A stretch of DNA of 64,000 nt from Clostridiaceae bacterium (lineage in GTDB: Bacteria > Bacillota > Clostridia > Lachnospirales > Lachnospiraceae), in contig QXXC01000004.1 in assembly GCA_009911305.1 (NCBI GenBank), positions 62,001 to 126,000 of the forward strand, given 5' to 3'. The notes beneath the pieces are model-generated. The model was not told the DNA's origin, did not search any database, and saw nothing but the letters and a program-made list of their open reading frames with translations. Positions 26,354-35,784 of the stretch are shown here, in pieces (the first letter of the stretch is position 1; each line of letters opens with the position of its first letter). Both the position numbers and the translations under genes were made by a program.

Positions 26354-26424
26354 ATACGTTTCCCAAAAATACCCTTTAGAGCGTGCTTCAAACACGCTTT
26401 AGCGATCCACCCTTCAAATCCCTC

Positions 26425-27219
26425 CTATTTCACTACCCGCAGCCGGTTCTTCTCCCGTTCGATCCGGAGCAGCTTTTCCATATCCAGCTTGAGCCCGAAT
26501 CCGAACGGATTGATCACGATCCCATCACAGCTCCCGATACAGCCCTTGAGATCGCGGAATCTCAGACGCCTGCCGCCAAGGCGCTTCTTCCTGTCAAATT
26601 TGTCCATTTCCACCCAGTCTGTAAAGACCGGGCAGTAGCGCCCGCCATGGCTGTCTGTCACCAGGGGAGGCGCCATGGTCCTGCGGTCCGTCTCCGGAAG
26701 AAGGAAGCTCGCCTTGTAAAGCTCCCCGCACATCTGATCCTCCAGGGCCCGGATATCCGCACGGCGGGCGCAGCCCTGATAATACAGGCACACAGAGCGC
26801 ATCAGCTCCGGGTTCCGGACCTCATCCGGTTCCCTTTCCGGTTCATCGGCAATCAGGGGAAGCGGGAGGAGAAGCGATTCGTGGCTCTTGTCCAGAACGA
26901 CGGCCTCAAAGCCGCTTCGGTACAGATCCCGGAAAAAATCAGGCCGTTTTTCCGGATATAGATGAACGCTGTCCGCCTCCATGCCGCTCCAGCGCAGTCC
27001 CCCGGCAAATTCATCGGCATAATCCCCGCTGGTGTAGAGAAAGGCCGCCGTCATCCCCTGCTCCATGCCCATATAAACATGGCCGGTGATCCTCACTCTG
27101 GCGCAGTACAGCCCGGGTTCTGTCTCCAGAAGCCCCGCAAGCTCTGCCAAAAGCCGCGCAAGCCGCTCCGGCTTTTCGTTTTTCCTGATGGTAAGAATGA
27201 GTTCCCGAACCTTTTCCAC
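26425..27219 (-). CDS. SseB-like protein, GTG start
   Basis: 264 aa. GTG at 27219 follows GGAGG by 6 nt, so this start is well supported. Two halves are visible: an N-terminal part with TAAFLYTSGDYADEF and a C-terminal part with YCPVFTDWVEMDKF and GIVINPFGFGLKLD, the latter typical of the SseB N-terminal domain that bacteria use in many small proteins of unclear role. Soluble. It lies 89 bp downstream of the tRNA cluster and might be read through from it. Function unknown. Confidence 0.8.
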   Translation of the reverse strand: MEKVRELILTIRKNEKPERLARLLAELAGLLETEPGLYCARVRITGHVYMGMEQGMTAAFLYTSGDYADEFAGGLRWSGMEADSVHLYPEKRPDFFRDLYRSGFEAVVLDKSHESLLLPLPLIADEPEREPDEVRNPELMRSVCLYYQGCARRADIRALEDQMCGELYKASFLLPETDRRTMAPPLVTDSHGGRYCPVFTDWVEMDKFDRKKRLGGRRLRFRDLKGCIGSCDGIVINPFGFGLKLDMEKLLRIEREKNRLRVVK

Positions 27220-27308
27220 GCTGTTCCTCCTGCTGTCTCTCCACTGTTATTTTTATACAAAAAAGCTGCAATCCCCTGTCTTCCAGAGAATTCCAGCCTT
27301 CTTCTTCC

Positions 27309-27381
<73 letters not shown>

Positions 27382-27422
27382 GCTTAAAAAATGCTCTGGA
27401 GCAATCCAAAGCAATTTTCAAA

Positions 27423-27494
27423 TGACCTGTCCGGGAATCGAACCCGGGTTTACGCCGTGAGAGGGCGTCGTCTTAGCCGCTTGACCAACAGGCC
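27423..27494 (-). tRNA. tRNA-Glu (anticodon CTC), copy 2
   Basis: 72 nt, identical to the plus-strand gene at 21189-21260, with the same cloverleaf and anticodon CTC. Middle gene of the Pro-Glu-Thr cluster. Confidence 0.97.
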
Positions 27495-27503
27495 ATGTGA
27501 GAA

Positions 27504-27577
27504 TCGAGGCGACGTGATTCGAACACGCGACCTCTGCGTCCCGAACGCAGCGCTCTACCAAACTGAGCCACGCCTCG
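27504..27577 (-). tRNA. tRNA-Pro (anticodon CGG)
   Basis: 74 nt. Acceptor CGAGGCG/CGCCTCG, anticodon stem CTGCG/CGCAG with loop TTCGGGA giving CGG, T stem GCGTG/CACGT, discriminator A. First gene of the cluster, just after a consensus-like promoter. Confidence 0.96.
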
Positions 27578-27589
27578 ATTACATAACGT

Positions 27590-27618
27590 AGTATAATACA
27601 GGAACCAGAAAATGTCAA
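27590..27618 (-). promoter_or_regulatory. Promoter of the tRNA cluster
   Basis: On the minus strand TTGACA (27618-27613), a 17-bp spacer and TATACT (27595-27590), about 12 bp before tRNA-Pro. Confidence 0.8.
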
Positions 27619-27683
27619 CCCTTTTTTTAAATAAAATTAAAAAAATTGATTCAATTAAAACAATTGCTGTGATTCGCTCAAAA

Positions 27684-28589
27684 TCAACGGCATTCGGGCC
27701 GGATCGCCAAAGGGGATCCCGCCCCTCGTTTCAGGCTGTCCGCCAGAATCCGGAACGGTTTTGTGATATATTTGTCCCTGTTAAACAGCGCCAGCATCTG
27801 ATTTTCCATTTCCATGTAATCCAGGCGGATCAGACGCAGCTTGTTTAAAAGCAGGGAATCCGACAATAATTGCTCCGGAAGAATGGCGATGCCCAGCCCT
27901 GCCTCGGCTGCCCGTATGAGGGCAGATGAATTCACGCTTTCCCAGACCGGTTCAGCCTTTAAGCCGGCAAGCGCCAGACGGCTGTCAAACGTGTCGCGGA
28001 TCGCGCTTCCCGGTTCGCGCAGCAGCAGCGGATACCTGCACAGGCCGGCCGGCGTAACCGGCTGCTCCGTTAAGTCAAAACCCGGCGCGCAGGCAGCGCA
28101 TAATCGGTAGGAGCCTAAATGAATTGTGTGAAAATCCCCTTTGGGGGCAATGCCTTCCCAGCATGCGATATCCGCCTTTCCCCGCCGCAGGATATCGATA
28201 GCGGCATTTGCGCTCGCAACCCGCACCGAAACCCTCAGCTCCGGACAGGACGCCCTAAGCCCGCTCAGGATTTGAGGGAGCAGGAAGGAGGCAATGGTAA
28301 TGCTCGATACAACCGTAACCGGCGTATTCTCTTCCAGACAGGCGATTCTTCTGTCTAAATTTCTGCAGGCGGTCAGAATATGACGGGATTCCTCTAAAAG
28401 CGAAACGCCGCAGCGGGTCAGCGCCGCTCCCCTGGGATGGCGCTCAAAAAGCGCGGTTCCCGCCTGCTTTTCCAGCTCTGCCACCGCGTGGGAAACGGCG
28501 GACTGCGTCATATACAGCTTTTTTGCCGCGCCCGTAAAGGTCCCGGTCTCTGCGATGGCCTCCAAAATTTCCAAATGCCGTAAAACCAT
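27684..28589 (-). CDS. LysR-family regulator next to the chromate transporter genes
   Basis: 301 aa. The N-terminal winged helix (MVLRHLEILEAIAETGTFT, helix MTQSAVSHAVAELE) is followed by an effector domain (about 90-290). GGAGAGGGG precedes the ATG. It is transcribed away from the chrA-like pair, with 116 bp between, the classic LysR arrangement, so it probably regulates that pair. Effector unknown. Confidence 0.9.
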   Translation of the reverse strand: MVLRHLEILEAIAETGTFTGAAKKLYMTQSAVSHAVAELEKQAGTALFERHPRGAALTRCGVSLLEESRHILTACRNLDRRIACLEENTPVTVVSSITIASFLLPQILSGLRASCPELRVSVRVASANAAIDILRRGKADIACWEGIAPKGDFHTIHLGSYRLCAACAPGFDLTEQPVTPAGLCRYPLLLREPGSAIRDTFDSRLALAGLKAEPVWESVNSSALIRAAEAGLGIAILPEQLLSDSLLLNKLRLIRLDYMEMENQMLALFNRDKYITKPFRILADSLKRGAGSPLAIRPECR

Positions 28590-28644
28590 GTTTTCCCCTC
28601 TCCTGACATGAATAAAATCGATGAATTATATGAAATTATAGCAT

Positions 28645-28673
28645 TTTACAGATTTCAGCGCAAGAGATATAAT
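28645..28673 (+). promoter_or_regulatory. Promoter of the split chromate transporter
   Basis: TTTACA (28645-28650), a 17-bp spacer and TATAAT (28668-28673), with GGAGG and GGAG ribosome sites following. Confidence 0.65.
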
Positions 28674-28705
28674 AGGGCGGACAGGAGGGAACGGAGAAAT
28701 TGATT

Positions 28706-29269
28706 ATGAAACAAAACCTAAAAACATACGGATGGCTTTTAGCGGTCAATCTGTTTATCAGCGCTTTTACGTTTGGCGGCGGCTATATTGTTGTGCCAAT
28801 GGTACGCCGTTTCTTTGTCCTGAAAAAAAGGCTCTTTACGGAAGAGGATTTGATCAATATGGCGGCCATCGCGCAGTCAGCGCCCGGCGCGATCGCGATC
28901 AATCTCTCTGCGCTGGCGGGCTGCCGGGCAGCCGGCGCGGCAGGCGCTCTGATAAGCTGTTTTGCCGCCGTCGCTCCCCCGCTCGTTATTCTCACATTTG
29001 TTTCCGCATTTTATAAAGCGTTTGTCTCCAATGCGGTGATTGCGGCAGTCTTAAAGGGAATGGAGGCAGGTGTTGCGGCTCTGATGATTGACTTGATTGC
29101 AGATATGTGCTCATTGATATGGAAGAAACGCTCCTTCTTTTTCTCTGCTATGATACCGCTTTCCTTTATTGCCAATTTCGTATTTGGCGTCCACGCGGCC
29201 TGGATCCTTGCCGTCTGCTGTGTTTTGTGCGTATTGCAGGTATTTATGAAAGAAAGGCGAAAACAATGA
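28706..29269 (+). CDS. Chromate transporter (CHR) family, first half-size subunit
   Basis: 187 aa from ATG 28706 (GGAG 9 nt upstream; a TTG at 28700 is an alternative). Single CHR domain with FTFGGGYIVVPMVRR near the N terminus and AQSAPGAIAINLSALAG. About five to six membrane segments. Half-size CHR proteins occur as co-expressed pairs that act together. Overlaps the next gene by 4 bp (ATGA). Substrate could be chromate or another anion. Confidence 0.88.
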   Translation: MKQNLKTYGWLLAVNLFISAFTFGGGYIVVPMVRRFFVLKKRLFTEEDLINMAAIAQSAPGAIAINLSALAGCRAAGAAGALISCFAAVAPPLVILTFVSAFYKAFVSNAVIAAVLKGMEAGVAALMIDLIADMCSLIWKKRSFFFSAMIPLSFIANFVFGVHAAWILAVCCVLCVLQVFMKERRKQ

Positions 29270-29826
29270 ATTCTTCATGGAACTTATTTACAGTGTTTCT
29301 CAGGATCGGCCTGTTCAGCATCGGCGGGGGATATGCCGTTATACCTTTAATCCGGGAACAGGTTGTGGAGAAAACGGGCTGGATCAGTGAAAAGATGTTT
29401 ACAGACATTATCACAATCTCACAGATGACGCCGGGACCGCTGGCTGTCAATACATCCACCTTTGCCGGTCTTCAGATCGGCGGGATTGCAGGCGCGGCGG
29501 CGGCAACGACTGGCTGCGTGCTGTGCGGGGTGGTTCTCTCTCTGGCTTTATACCGTTTTTTTCAGACACACCGGACCTCTGCCTGTGTGCTGGATGTGCT
29601 GAACGGGCTGAAATCCGCTTCGCTGGGCCTGATTCTTTCGGCAGCCTTTACGATCATAGGGTTAGCGCTGTACGGCAGCGCGAAGCCCGGAGCCGGTTTT
29701 TTTGCGCTTAACCGGACTGCGTTATGTCTGCTCTTGACAATGCTGTTCATGCTGCGCAAATGGCGCATCCATCCGATCCTCATCATGCTGATCAGCGGCA
29801 TCGCGGGATTTTTGCTCTATCTGTAG
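29266..29826 (+). CDS. Chromate transporter (CHR) family, second half-size subunit
   Basis: 186 aa from the ATG at 29266, inside the ATGA overlap with the first subunit; an earlier in-frame start would be non-homologous. CHR signatures are LFSIGGGYAVIPLI and ISQMTPGPLAVNTSTFAG. About five to six membrane segments. It ends 12 bp from the convergent csoR gene. Confidence 0.88.
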   Translation: MNSSWNLFTVFLRIGLFSIGGGYAVIPLIREQVVEKTGWISEKMFTDIITISQMTPGPLAVNTSTFAGLQIGGIAGAAAATTGCVLCGVVLSLALYRFFQTHRTSACVLDVLNGLKSASLGLILSAAFTIIGLALYGSAKPGAGFFALNRTALCLLLTMLFMLRKWRIHPILIMLISGIAGFLLYL

Positions 29827-29838
29827 CAGAGCGTTTTT

Positions 29839-30183
29839 CTACCTCATCAGCTTCTGGATCGTCCTGCACAGCTCTTCCACAGCCTCTTCCCTGTTTCCGG
29901 CCTGGATATCGTCTGCCACGCAGGTCTTGATATGGTTGGAGAGCAGCGCCCTGGAAAAGCTGTTGAGCGCGGCCTGGATCGCGGATACCTGGTTCAAGAT
30001 GTCCACGCAATAGCGCTCATCCTCAACCATGGCCTTTACGCCTCTCACCTGGCCCTCAATGCGGTTTAAGCGCTTGAGCAGATCGCGTTCCTCTGTCAGA
30101 TTCCTGTGCTTATGGCGTTCGGCGGCTGTCCCGTCCGCTGCATACATGCATTGCCCGCTCTCTTTTTTTTCACAGCATCCCAT
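29839..30183 (-). CDS. csoR: CsoR-family copper-sensing repressor
   Basis: 114 aa from ATG 30183. An ATG five codons upstream overlaps the GGAGG that serves this start. The helical DUF156/CsoR fold shows the Cu(I) ligand set Cys59 (YCVDIL), His84 and Cys88 (HIKTC). The N terminus has extra Cys residues (MGCCEKKESGQC). CsoR binds promoter dyads without Cu(I) and releases them when loaded. It lies downstream of the copper ATPase in the same direction, and a matching dyad sits in the copA promoter, so negative feedback is likely. Confidence 0.9.
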   Translation of the reverse strand: MGCCEKKESGQCMYAADGTAAERHKHRNLTEERDLLKRLNRIEGQVRGVKAMVEDERYCVDILNQVSAIQAALNSFSRALLSNHIKTCVADDIQAGNREEAVEELCRTIQKLMR

Positions 30184-30273
30184 ATTGCTATCCTCCATAC
30201 CTTTATATGTACTTCCGGAATCCCGGCGCGGTGTCAGGCCTCAGCCACACGCCCGCGCCGGATCCGGAGCCCT

Positions 30274-30483
30274 TTATTCGATTGCCAGAACCTTATAATC
30301 CTGATCCTCGACCGCTTTTTTTAATGCCTCGTCAGCTACTTCCCCGGCCAGGGAAACCTCTGCTGTGCCTGCCTCGTGACTCACCGCCGCCTCTTCCACT
30401 CCCGGAAGCGCCTCCAGGCATTTTTTCACTCTTGCCTCGCAGTGTCCGCACATCATTCCTTCGATTTTCATCGTCTTTTTCAT
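30274..30483 (-). CDS. Possible internally initiated CopZ-like copper chaperone
   Basis: This is the last 69 codons of the copper ATPase reading frame. An in-frame ATG (30483-30481, residue 797 of the ATPase) is preceded by GGAGG at 30496-30492 with 8 nt between, an ideal ribosome site. The product starts [19 protein letters not shown] and is the size and fold of CopZ, with the metal motif MCGHC. Seen: the site and the complete HMA domain. Inferred: independent translation giving a free chaperone besides the fused form. Confidence 0.5.
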   Translation of the reverse strand: MKKTMKIEGMMCGHCEARVKKCLEALPGVEEAAVSHEAGTAEVSLAGEVADEALKKAVEDQDYKVLAIE

Positions 30484-32871
30484 CTTTACTTCCTCCGTTT
30501 CATTTTCAAAGTTCTCTGCTTCTGCCTGTTCTTTCGCGGCGCGCGGGGCGCCCTGCCCGTATGCGGCCTCTGCCTTTCTCCAGCGAAGCCGTCTGTCCTT
30601 AGACGGATCGTGCACGTTCAAAAGGTTTAAGCGCAGCGCGTTGGTCACGACGCAGAAGCTCGAAAGGCTCATGGCCGCTGCCCCGAACATCGGATTTAAT
30701 TTCCATCCAAAGACAGGATACCACAAACCGGCTGCTAATGGAATCCCCACTACATTATAAAAGAAGGCCCAGAACAGGTTTTCATGGATGTTTCTCAGCG
30801 CGGCGCGGCTTAAGCGGATCGCGGCCGCAGCATCGGTGAGCCGGCTCTTCATCAGCACCACATCCGCGGCGTCCATCGCGATATCGGTTCCCGCGCCGAT
30901 GGCGATCCCCACATCGGCCCTTGTGAGGGCCGGCGCGTCATTGATGCCGTCTCCCACCATGGCTGTTTTTCCCTGTTCACGCAGGGAGCGGATCACGCTC
31001 TCCTTTCCGTCAGGCAGGACGCCCGCGATCACCTCGTCCACGCCTGCCTGCCTGCCGATGGCGCGGGCTGTGCGCTCGTTATCCCCGGTCAGCATAACCA
31101 CCCGGATCCCCATGTCCTGAAGCTCTTTTACCGCCTGCGGGCTCTCCTCCTTGATGGTGTCCGCCACGGCAATCATCCCCAGAATCTCCTGATCCTTTGC
31201 GAAAAACAGGGGAGTCTTCCCGGCTTCGGAAAGCGTTTCAAACTGCCGCCGCATCGCCTCCGGCGCGCCGCACTGGCTGTCTATGAAGGAAAAGCTGCCG
31301 CCTCTTAGGATGGAACCATTCAAACGCGCCGTAAGGCCATTTCCCGGCAGGGCTTTAAACGCTTCCACCTCCGGGGCGTCGTAAGAAAGCTCCTTTGCGT
31401 ACGCGAGAACCGCCCTGGCCAGAGGGTGCTCGCTCCGTTTTTCCAGCGCATAGGCGCATGTTAAAAGCTCTTCTCTTTCGATGCCGGGCGCAGGAAGCAC
31501 ATCCGTGACCTCCGGTTCGCCGCTTGTGATGGTGCCTGTCTTGTCAAGCGCCACGATCTCCATTTTCCCTGTCTCCTCCAGGGAAACCGCTGTCTTAAAC
31601 AGGATTCCGTTCTTTGCGCCCATGCCGTTTCCGACCATGATGGCCACCGGGGTCGCCAGTCCCAGCGCGCAGGGGCAGCTAATCACCAGCACGGAAATGC
31701 CCCTTGCCAGGGCAAAGCCAACCCCTTCCCCGGCCAGAAGCCAGGCCGCAAACGTAACGGCCGCTATGGCGATCACAGCCGGCACGAACACGCCGGACAC
31801 CCGGTCCGCCACCTTGGCGATGGGCGCTTTGGTAGCCGCCGCGTCGCTCACCATGCGGATAATCTGGGACAGGGAGGTGTCCTCGCCCACCCGCACCGCC
31901 TCGCACCTCATATATCCTGACTGGTTCACGGTCGCAGCCGAAACCGGATCCCCGGCCTCCTTATCCACCGGAATGCTCTCTCCCGTCAGAGCCGCTTCAT
32001 TAACTGCGCTTACGCCCTCCAGCACAATCCCGTCCACCGGGATGTTCTCCCCGGGGCGGACCACAAACACGTCTCCCTTTTTCACCTGCTCGATGGGAAC
32101 CTCTGTCTCCACACCCTCTTTTAAGAGAACCGCCGTCCTGGGCGCAAGCTTCATAAGCCCCTTCAGCGCGTCCGTGGTCTTCCCCTTCGAGCGCGCCTCC
32201 AGCATCTTCCCCACCGTGATCAGCGTCAGAATCATTGCCGCAGACTCAAAATAGAACTCGTGCATATAGGCTGTCACGCCGGACATATCGCCCTTAAGCT
32301 GCGCGTCCGTCATGGCAAACAGCGCATATACGCTGTACACGAACGACGCGCCGGAGCCCAGCGCCACCAGGGTATCCATGTTCGGCGCGCCGTGCAGGAA
32401 GCCCTTAAAACCGCTCACGAAAAACTTCTGGTTGATCACCATGACGATCCCGGTCAGGAGAAGCTCAATAAGGCCGACAGCCACATGGTTCCTCGCCAGA
32501 GCGGCGGGAAGCGGCCAGCCCCACATCATATGCCCCATGGAAACATACATCAGAACGGCCAGGAAGCCAAGGGATGAAAACAGGCGGCGTCTGAGGGCCG
32601 GTGTTTCGCGATCCTGCAGGGCGTCCCCGGCAGCCGATGAAGCCGCCCCGCCGGCGCGGGCGCTGTCTGCGGCGCCTTTTAATGCGGCGCCGTACCCGGC
32701 GTCCTCCACGGCTTTTACGATTGCCCCGCTGGCGGCTTCTCCCTCAACGCCCATGGAATTGGTCAAAAGGCTGACAGAGCAGGCCGTCACGCCCGGGACT
32801 TTTGATACCGCCTTTTCCACACGGGCGCTGCAGGCGGCGCAGCTCATGCCGGTTACTGTATATTGATCCAT
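30274..32871 (-). CDS. copA: Cu(I)-translocating P-type ATPase with N- and C-terminal HMA domains
   Basis: 865 aa. An N-terminal HMA ([14 protein letters not shown], 8-21) is followed by an Ala/Gly-rich linker and eight expected membrane segments, with CPCALG in the ion path, DKTGTITSG as phosphorylation motif, TGDNERT and [12 protein letters not shown]...(733-740) and late MxxSS residues fit the Cu(I) (P1B-1) class. A second HMA domain (MCGHCEARV) is attached at residues ~797-865 after a charged linker, which is unusual for CopA. AAGGAGG precedes the start. It exports Cu(I) and forms an operon with csoR. Confidence 0.93.
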   Translation of the reverse strand: MDQYTVTGMSCAACSARVEKAVSKVPGVTACSVSLLTNSMGVEGEAASGAIVKAVEDAGYGAALKGAADSARAGGAASSAAGDALQDRETPALRRRLFSSLGFLAVLMYVSMGHMMWGWPLPAALARNHVAVGLIELLLTGIVMVINQKFFVSGFKGFLHGAPNMDTLVALGSGASFVYSVYALFAMTDAQLKGDMSGVTAYMHEFYFESAAMILTLITVGKMLEARSKGKTTDALKGLMKLAPRTAVLLKEGVETEVPIEQVKKGDVFVVRPGENIPVDGIVLEGVSAVNEAALTGESIPVDKEAGDPVSAATVNQSGYMRCEAVRVGEDTSLSQIIRMVSDAAATKAPIAKVADRVSGVFVPAVIAIAAVTFAAWLLAGEGVGFALARGISVLVISCPCALGLATPVAIMVGNGMGAKNGILFKTAVSLEETGKMEIVALDKTGTITSGEPEVTDVLPAPGIEREELLTCAYALEKRSEHPLARAVLAYAKELSYDAPEVEAFKALPGNGLTARLNGSILRGGSFSFIDSQCGAPEAMRRQFETLSEAGKTPLFFAKDQEILGMIAVADTIKEESPQAVKELQDMGIRVVMLTGDNERTARAIGRQAGVDEVIAGVLPDGKESVIRSLREQGKTAMVGDGINDAPALTRADVGIAIGAGTDIAMDAADVVLMKSRLTDAAAAIRLSRAALRNIHENLFWAFFYNVVGIPLAAGLWYPVFGWKLNPMFGAAAMSLSSFCVVTNALRLNLLNVHDPSKDRRLRWRKAEAAYGQGAPRAAKEQAEAENFENETEEVKMKKTMKIEGMMCGHCEARVKKCLEALPGVEEAAVSHEAGTAEVSLAGEVADEALKKAVEDQDYKVLAIE

Positions 32872-32891
32872 ATCGTCCTCCTTTCAGTTTG

Positions 32892-32996
32892 GAATGGACT
32901 CCCAGAGTCTCACAAAATCAGGCGCGGTGAGAGCCCGGGAGTCCATTTGGATGTCCAAAACGGCGGCCTTCCTGCGTCAGGAAAGCGCCGTTTCCC
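32892..32996 (-). other. copA leader with two long hairpins
   Basis: Between promoter and copA lie two strong inverted repeats. At 32893-32949, AATGGACTCCCAGAGTCTCAC pairs with a near-perfect partner ending in GGGAGTCCATT around a 13-nt loop. At 32959-32996, AAACGGCGGCCTTCCTG pairs with CAGGAAAGCGCCGTTT, and on the minus strand TTTT follows. The second looks like a terminator inside the leader. Confidence 0.6.
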
Positions 32997-33006
32997 GGAT
33001 ATGGGT

Positions 33007-33035
33007 ATTATATACCCTGGTAGGGTATATGTCAA
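33007..33035 (-). promoter_or_regulatory. copA-csoR promoter with CsoR-like operator
   Basis: On the minus strand TTGACA (33035-33030), exactly 17 bp, then TATAAT (33012-33007): full consensus. The spacer contains the perfect dyad TATACCCTGGTAGGGTATA (33011-33029; arms extend to 9 bp), matching CsoR operators of the ATACCC...GGGTAT kind. A second overlapping GGGTAT/ATACCC dyad lies over the -10. Confidence 0.85.
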
Positions 33036-33217
33036 GAGCGTTCTGTTCTGAGGATTGGAAATTTATACAAAAAAATAAAACAGTCTGTTAAAAAGGAAAA
33101 TTTTGATGTACAATGTATAAGTGGGGGTTCGGGAGGAGGTGAGGACATAGGAACATATGTCTGAAAATTACGTCCACTGTTTTTGAAGGTGAAATCAAAC
33201 AAAGGAGAGTTTATGAA

Positions 33218-35068
33218 ATGCTGAATCAGATGATTAAAAATTTAAAGATCCGCAGCCGAATGCTTATATCTTATTTTATTATTGTATTTCTGCTGCTCAT
33301 TGTCGGCATAACCTCTATCGTTATGCTCAATCAGTCAAGCCAAAGGCTGCAGCAGTTCTATGACCTGCAGTTTAAAACCGTATCGTTAGCGATGGATGCC
33401 CGCCGTACCGTATTCTCCGCCCGGGGCAACATCCTCTCGAGCATTGTGGAGTACAGCGATGCAGCGTATTCCAACGCTTTAAGCGATTTCGACTACCTGT
33501 ACACGCTGATAGACGATTTAAAGGAGATTGAGGAGAAGAGCGCCGGTTCATCCCAGAATGGATCCTCCCAGTTGTCCGAGGTGGAAGCAAAATTAAACCA
33601 GGCGTCCGCTTATCTGTCCCAGATCCTGGATCTGGCCGCACAGCAGAAGGATGATGAATCCCTTGAGTTATATAAGTCCAACTACAAGCCTCATATGGAC
33701 TCCAGCCGCGACATTCTGGCGAATCTCTGTGAGACCGCCGAAGCCAATGCTCTGGCGAATCTCGAAAAGAGCAGGCAGTTGGCCAGAATCGCAGACGTCA
33801 TTGTGATCGCCCTGATTGCAGCCGCGGTCGTGGTCAGCGTCATCCTGGCCCTTTTCATGAGCGACAGCGTGCGCAAGCCCGTGGAGGAGATGCGCCAGGT
33901 GGCCGCCCGAATCTGTAAAGGCGATATGAGTGTGGCGATCGCCTACCACTCCGGCGACGAGCTGGGAGAGATGGCGGACAATATGCGGCATATGACAGAG
34001 ACTGTCAAAGTCCTGATCAGCGATATCAATTACTGCATGAAGGAGCTGGCCCAGGGCAACTTTACCGTAAAAAGCAAAAATCCTGAAGCATATGTAGGCG
34101 ATTACTCCAACATCCTACATGCCATGCGCGCCATGAAAAGCTCCATGAGCGAGACCCTGTCCAGGATCGAGTCTGCGGCGAATCAGGTCAACGCCGGCGG
34201 CGATCAGGTGTCCAGCGGGGCCCAGGCCCTGGCCCAGGGCGCTACGCAGCAGGCTTCCTCCGTGGAGGAGCTGGCCGCTACCATCCAGGATGTGAGCAAG
34301 CAGGTGGAGTCCACAGCCTCGCACGCCAGAACCGCTAAGAAGGAAAACGAACAGTCCCACCAGCAGATCGGGGTCTGCTTCAGCGATATGGAATCCCTCT
34401 TAAATGCCATGAACAAGATCGAAACTCATTCCAGCGAGATCAGCAAGGTGATCAAGACCATCGAAGACATTGCGTTCCAGACCAATATCCTGGCGCTGAA
34501 CGCCGCTGTGGAGGCCGCCCGCGCCGGCGCAGCCGGCAAAGGTTTCGCGGTGGTAGCCGACGAGGTGCGTAACCTGGCCAGCAAATCCGCAGAAGCGTCC
34601 AAGAGCACTGCCACCCTGATCGAGGATACGGTAAAAGCCGTCAAAGAGGGGCTTGATCTGTCCCATGAAACCAGCCAGGCCCTTCAGATTGTGGTGGAAA
34701 GCTCCCAGAAGGTTCTGGATGCGGTAGGTCTCATCGCCGGCGCAGCCGAGGAGCAGACGGCCTCCATCTCCCAGATCTCCACTGCGGTGGATCAGATCTC
34801 CAGCGTGGTACAGACCAACTCCGCCACATCCCAGGAGTCCGCGGCCGCCAGCGAGGAGCTGTCCAGCCAGGCCAACGTACTCAAGGAATTGATCGGACGG
34901 TTCCGTTTAGAAGACAGCTACAGTGCCGCCGGTGTCCAGTCCGAACCGAGGGCCGGCAGCAGCGCCGCCGGTGTCCAGTCCGAACCGGAGGCCGGCAGCA
35001 GCGCCGCCGCGCCGTATTCGCAGACAGACCCTACATACAGCAGCTTCAGCGACAACTCAAAGTATTAA
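33218..35068 (+). CDS. Methyl-accepting chemotaxis protein with four-helix-bundle sensor
   Basis: 616 aa. TM1 is about 15-38, an extracytoplasmic mostly helical sensor about 40-190, TM2 about 192-215, followed by HAMP and the MCP signalling domain with the conserved tip ([20 protein letters not shown]). The C-terminal 40 residues are low-complexity, with two tandem SAAGVQSEP(R/E)AGS units encoded by two 39-bp DNA repeats (about 34921-34998). The sequence ends near [10 protein letters not shown], without the NWETF-type CheR pentapeptide. AAGGAG lies 10 nt before the ATG. Ligand unknown. Confidence 0.9.
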   Translation: MLNQMIKNLKIRSRMLISYFIIVFLLLIVGITSIVMLNQSSQRLQQFYDLQFKTVSLAMDARRTVFSARGNILSSIVEYSDAAYSNALSDFDYLYTLIDDLKEIEEKSAGSSQNGSSQLSEVEAKLNQASAYLSQILDLAAQQKDDESLELYKSNYKPHMDSSRDILANLCETAEANALANLEKSRQLARIADVIVIALIAAAVVVSVILALFMSDSVRKPVEEMRQVAARICKGDMSVAIAYHSGDELGEMADNMRHMTETVKVLISDINYCMKELAQGNFTVKSKNPEAYVGDYSNILHAMRAMKSSMSETLSRIESAANQVNAGGDQVSSGAQALAQGATQQASSVEELAATIQDVSKQVESTASHARTAKKENEQSHQQIGVCFSDMESLLNAMNKIETHSSEISKVIKTIEDIAFQTNILALNAAVEAARAGAAGKGFAVVADEVRNLASKSAEASKSTATLIEDTVKAVKEGLDLSHETSQALQIVVESSQKVLDAVGLIAGAAEEQTASISQISTAVDQISSVVQTNSATSQESAAASEELSSQANVLKELIGRFRLEDSYSAAGVQSEPRAGSSAAGVQSEPEAGSSAAAPYSQTDPTYSSFSDNSKY

Positions 35069-35160
35069 CGCGCGTCAGATATACATGCGGTCCATACATG
35101 CGGTATTTAAGGAATATCATACGCAAATGCAGACCTTGAAACGAATATTTCAAATAATGC

Positions 35161-35213
35161 AAAAAGGCGGGAAGGAACCATTCAAAAACCAGACGGTTCC
35201 TTTCCGCCTTTTT
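35161..35213. terminator. Bidirectional terminator
   Basis: AAAAAGGCGGGAAGGAACC and GGTTCCTTTCCGCCTTTTT form a long stem with A- and T-runs on both sides, between the convergent chemoreceptor and small export protein genes. Confidence 0.9.
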
Positions 35214-35277
35214 CACATCTGGCATATAGATTTCAGCGCCAGCTCTTTTCATTTTCAGACACGCTCCGGCGAAACTC

Positions 35278-35784
35278 CTATCCGAACAAAACGCCCAGCA
35301 CCCCATATGAGAGGATCGACATGATCACCGTGGCGATTACAATCCCGATCAGAATCGCGCCGAACGCCTTCTTAAAGTCAATCCGGAGCAGCGAAGCCAC
35401 GAGCGCCCCTGTCCATGCGCCGGTTCCGGGAAGCGGGATCCCCACGAAAAGGACAAGGCCCCAGAAGCCGTATTTCTCAATCTGATCCTTTTTGCCCATC
35501 GCCTTTCTCTCAAGCCACAGAGCGACCGGCCGGAACAGGCTGACTTTCTTCATCCACTCCAGTATCCGGCTTATCAGCAGGAGAATGAACGGGATCGGGA
35601 GAATGTTTCCGATAATGCAGATCGGAATCGCGGTGAGGATCGGGATGTCAAGAAGCGCCGGCGACGATGCCAGCAGCCCGCCGCGAAGCTCCAGAATCGG
35701 AATCATGGAAATAATAAAGACAATGACCTCTTTTGAAACCAGTCCCGACAGGTTGGCGGTAAACCATTGTACAAATGCGTCCAT
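35278..35784 (-). CDS. Small multidrug-export family membrane protein (COG2426)
   Basis: 168 aa with four hydrophobic segments. Signature parts are MIPILELRGGLLA near residue 27 and FVGIPLPGTGAWTGALVASLL near residue 113. The family is annotated as small multidrug export, but direct evidence for export is thin. Its start abuts the stop of the zinc-ribbon gene, so the two form an operon. Confidence 0.85.
   Translation of the reverse strand: MDAFVQWFTANLSGLVSKEVIVFIISMIPILELRGGLLASSPALLDIPILTAIPICIIGNILPIPFILLLISRILEWMKKVSLFRPVALWLERKAMGKKDQIEKYGFWGLVLFVGIPLPGTGAWTGALVASLLRIDFKKAFGAILIGIVIATVIMSILSYGVLGVLFG

Noticed and set aside
33036-33217. Riboswitch upstream of the second chemoreceptor
   Set aside because: The leader is AT-rich then GGGGTTCGGGAGGAGG-like, but it does not match the c-di-GMP or other riboswitch cores I can recall.
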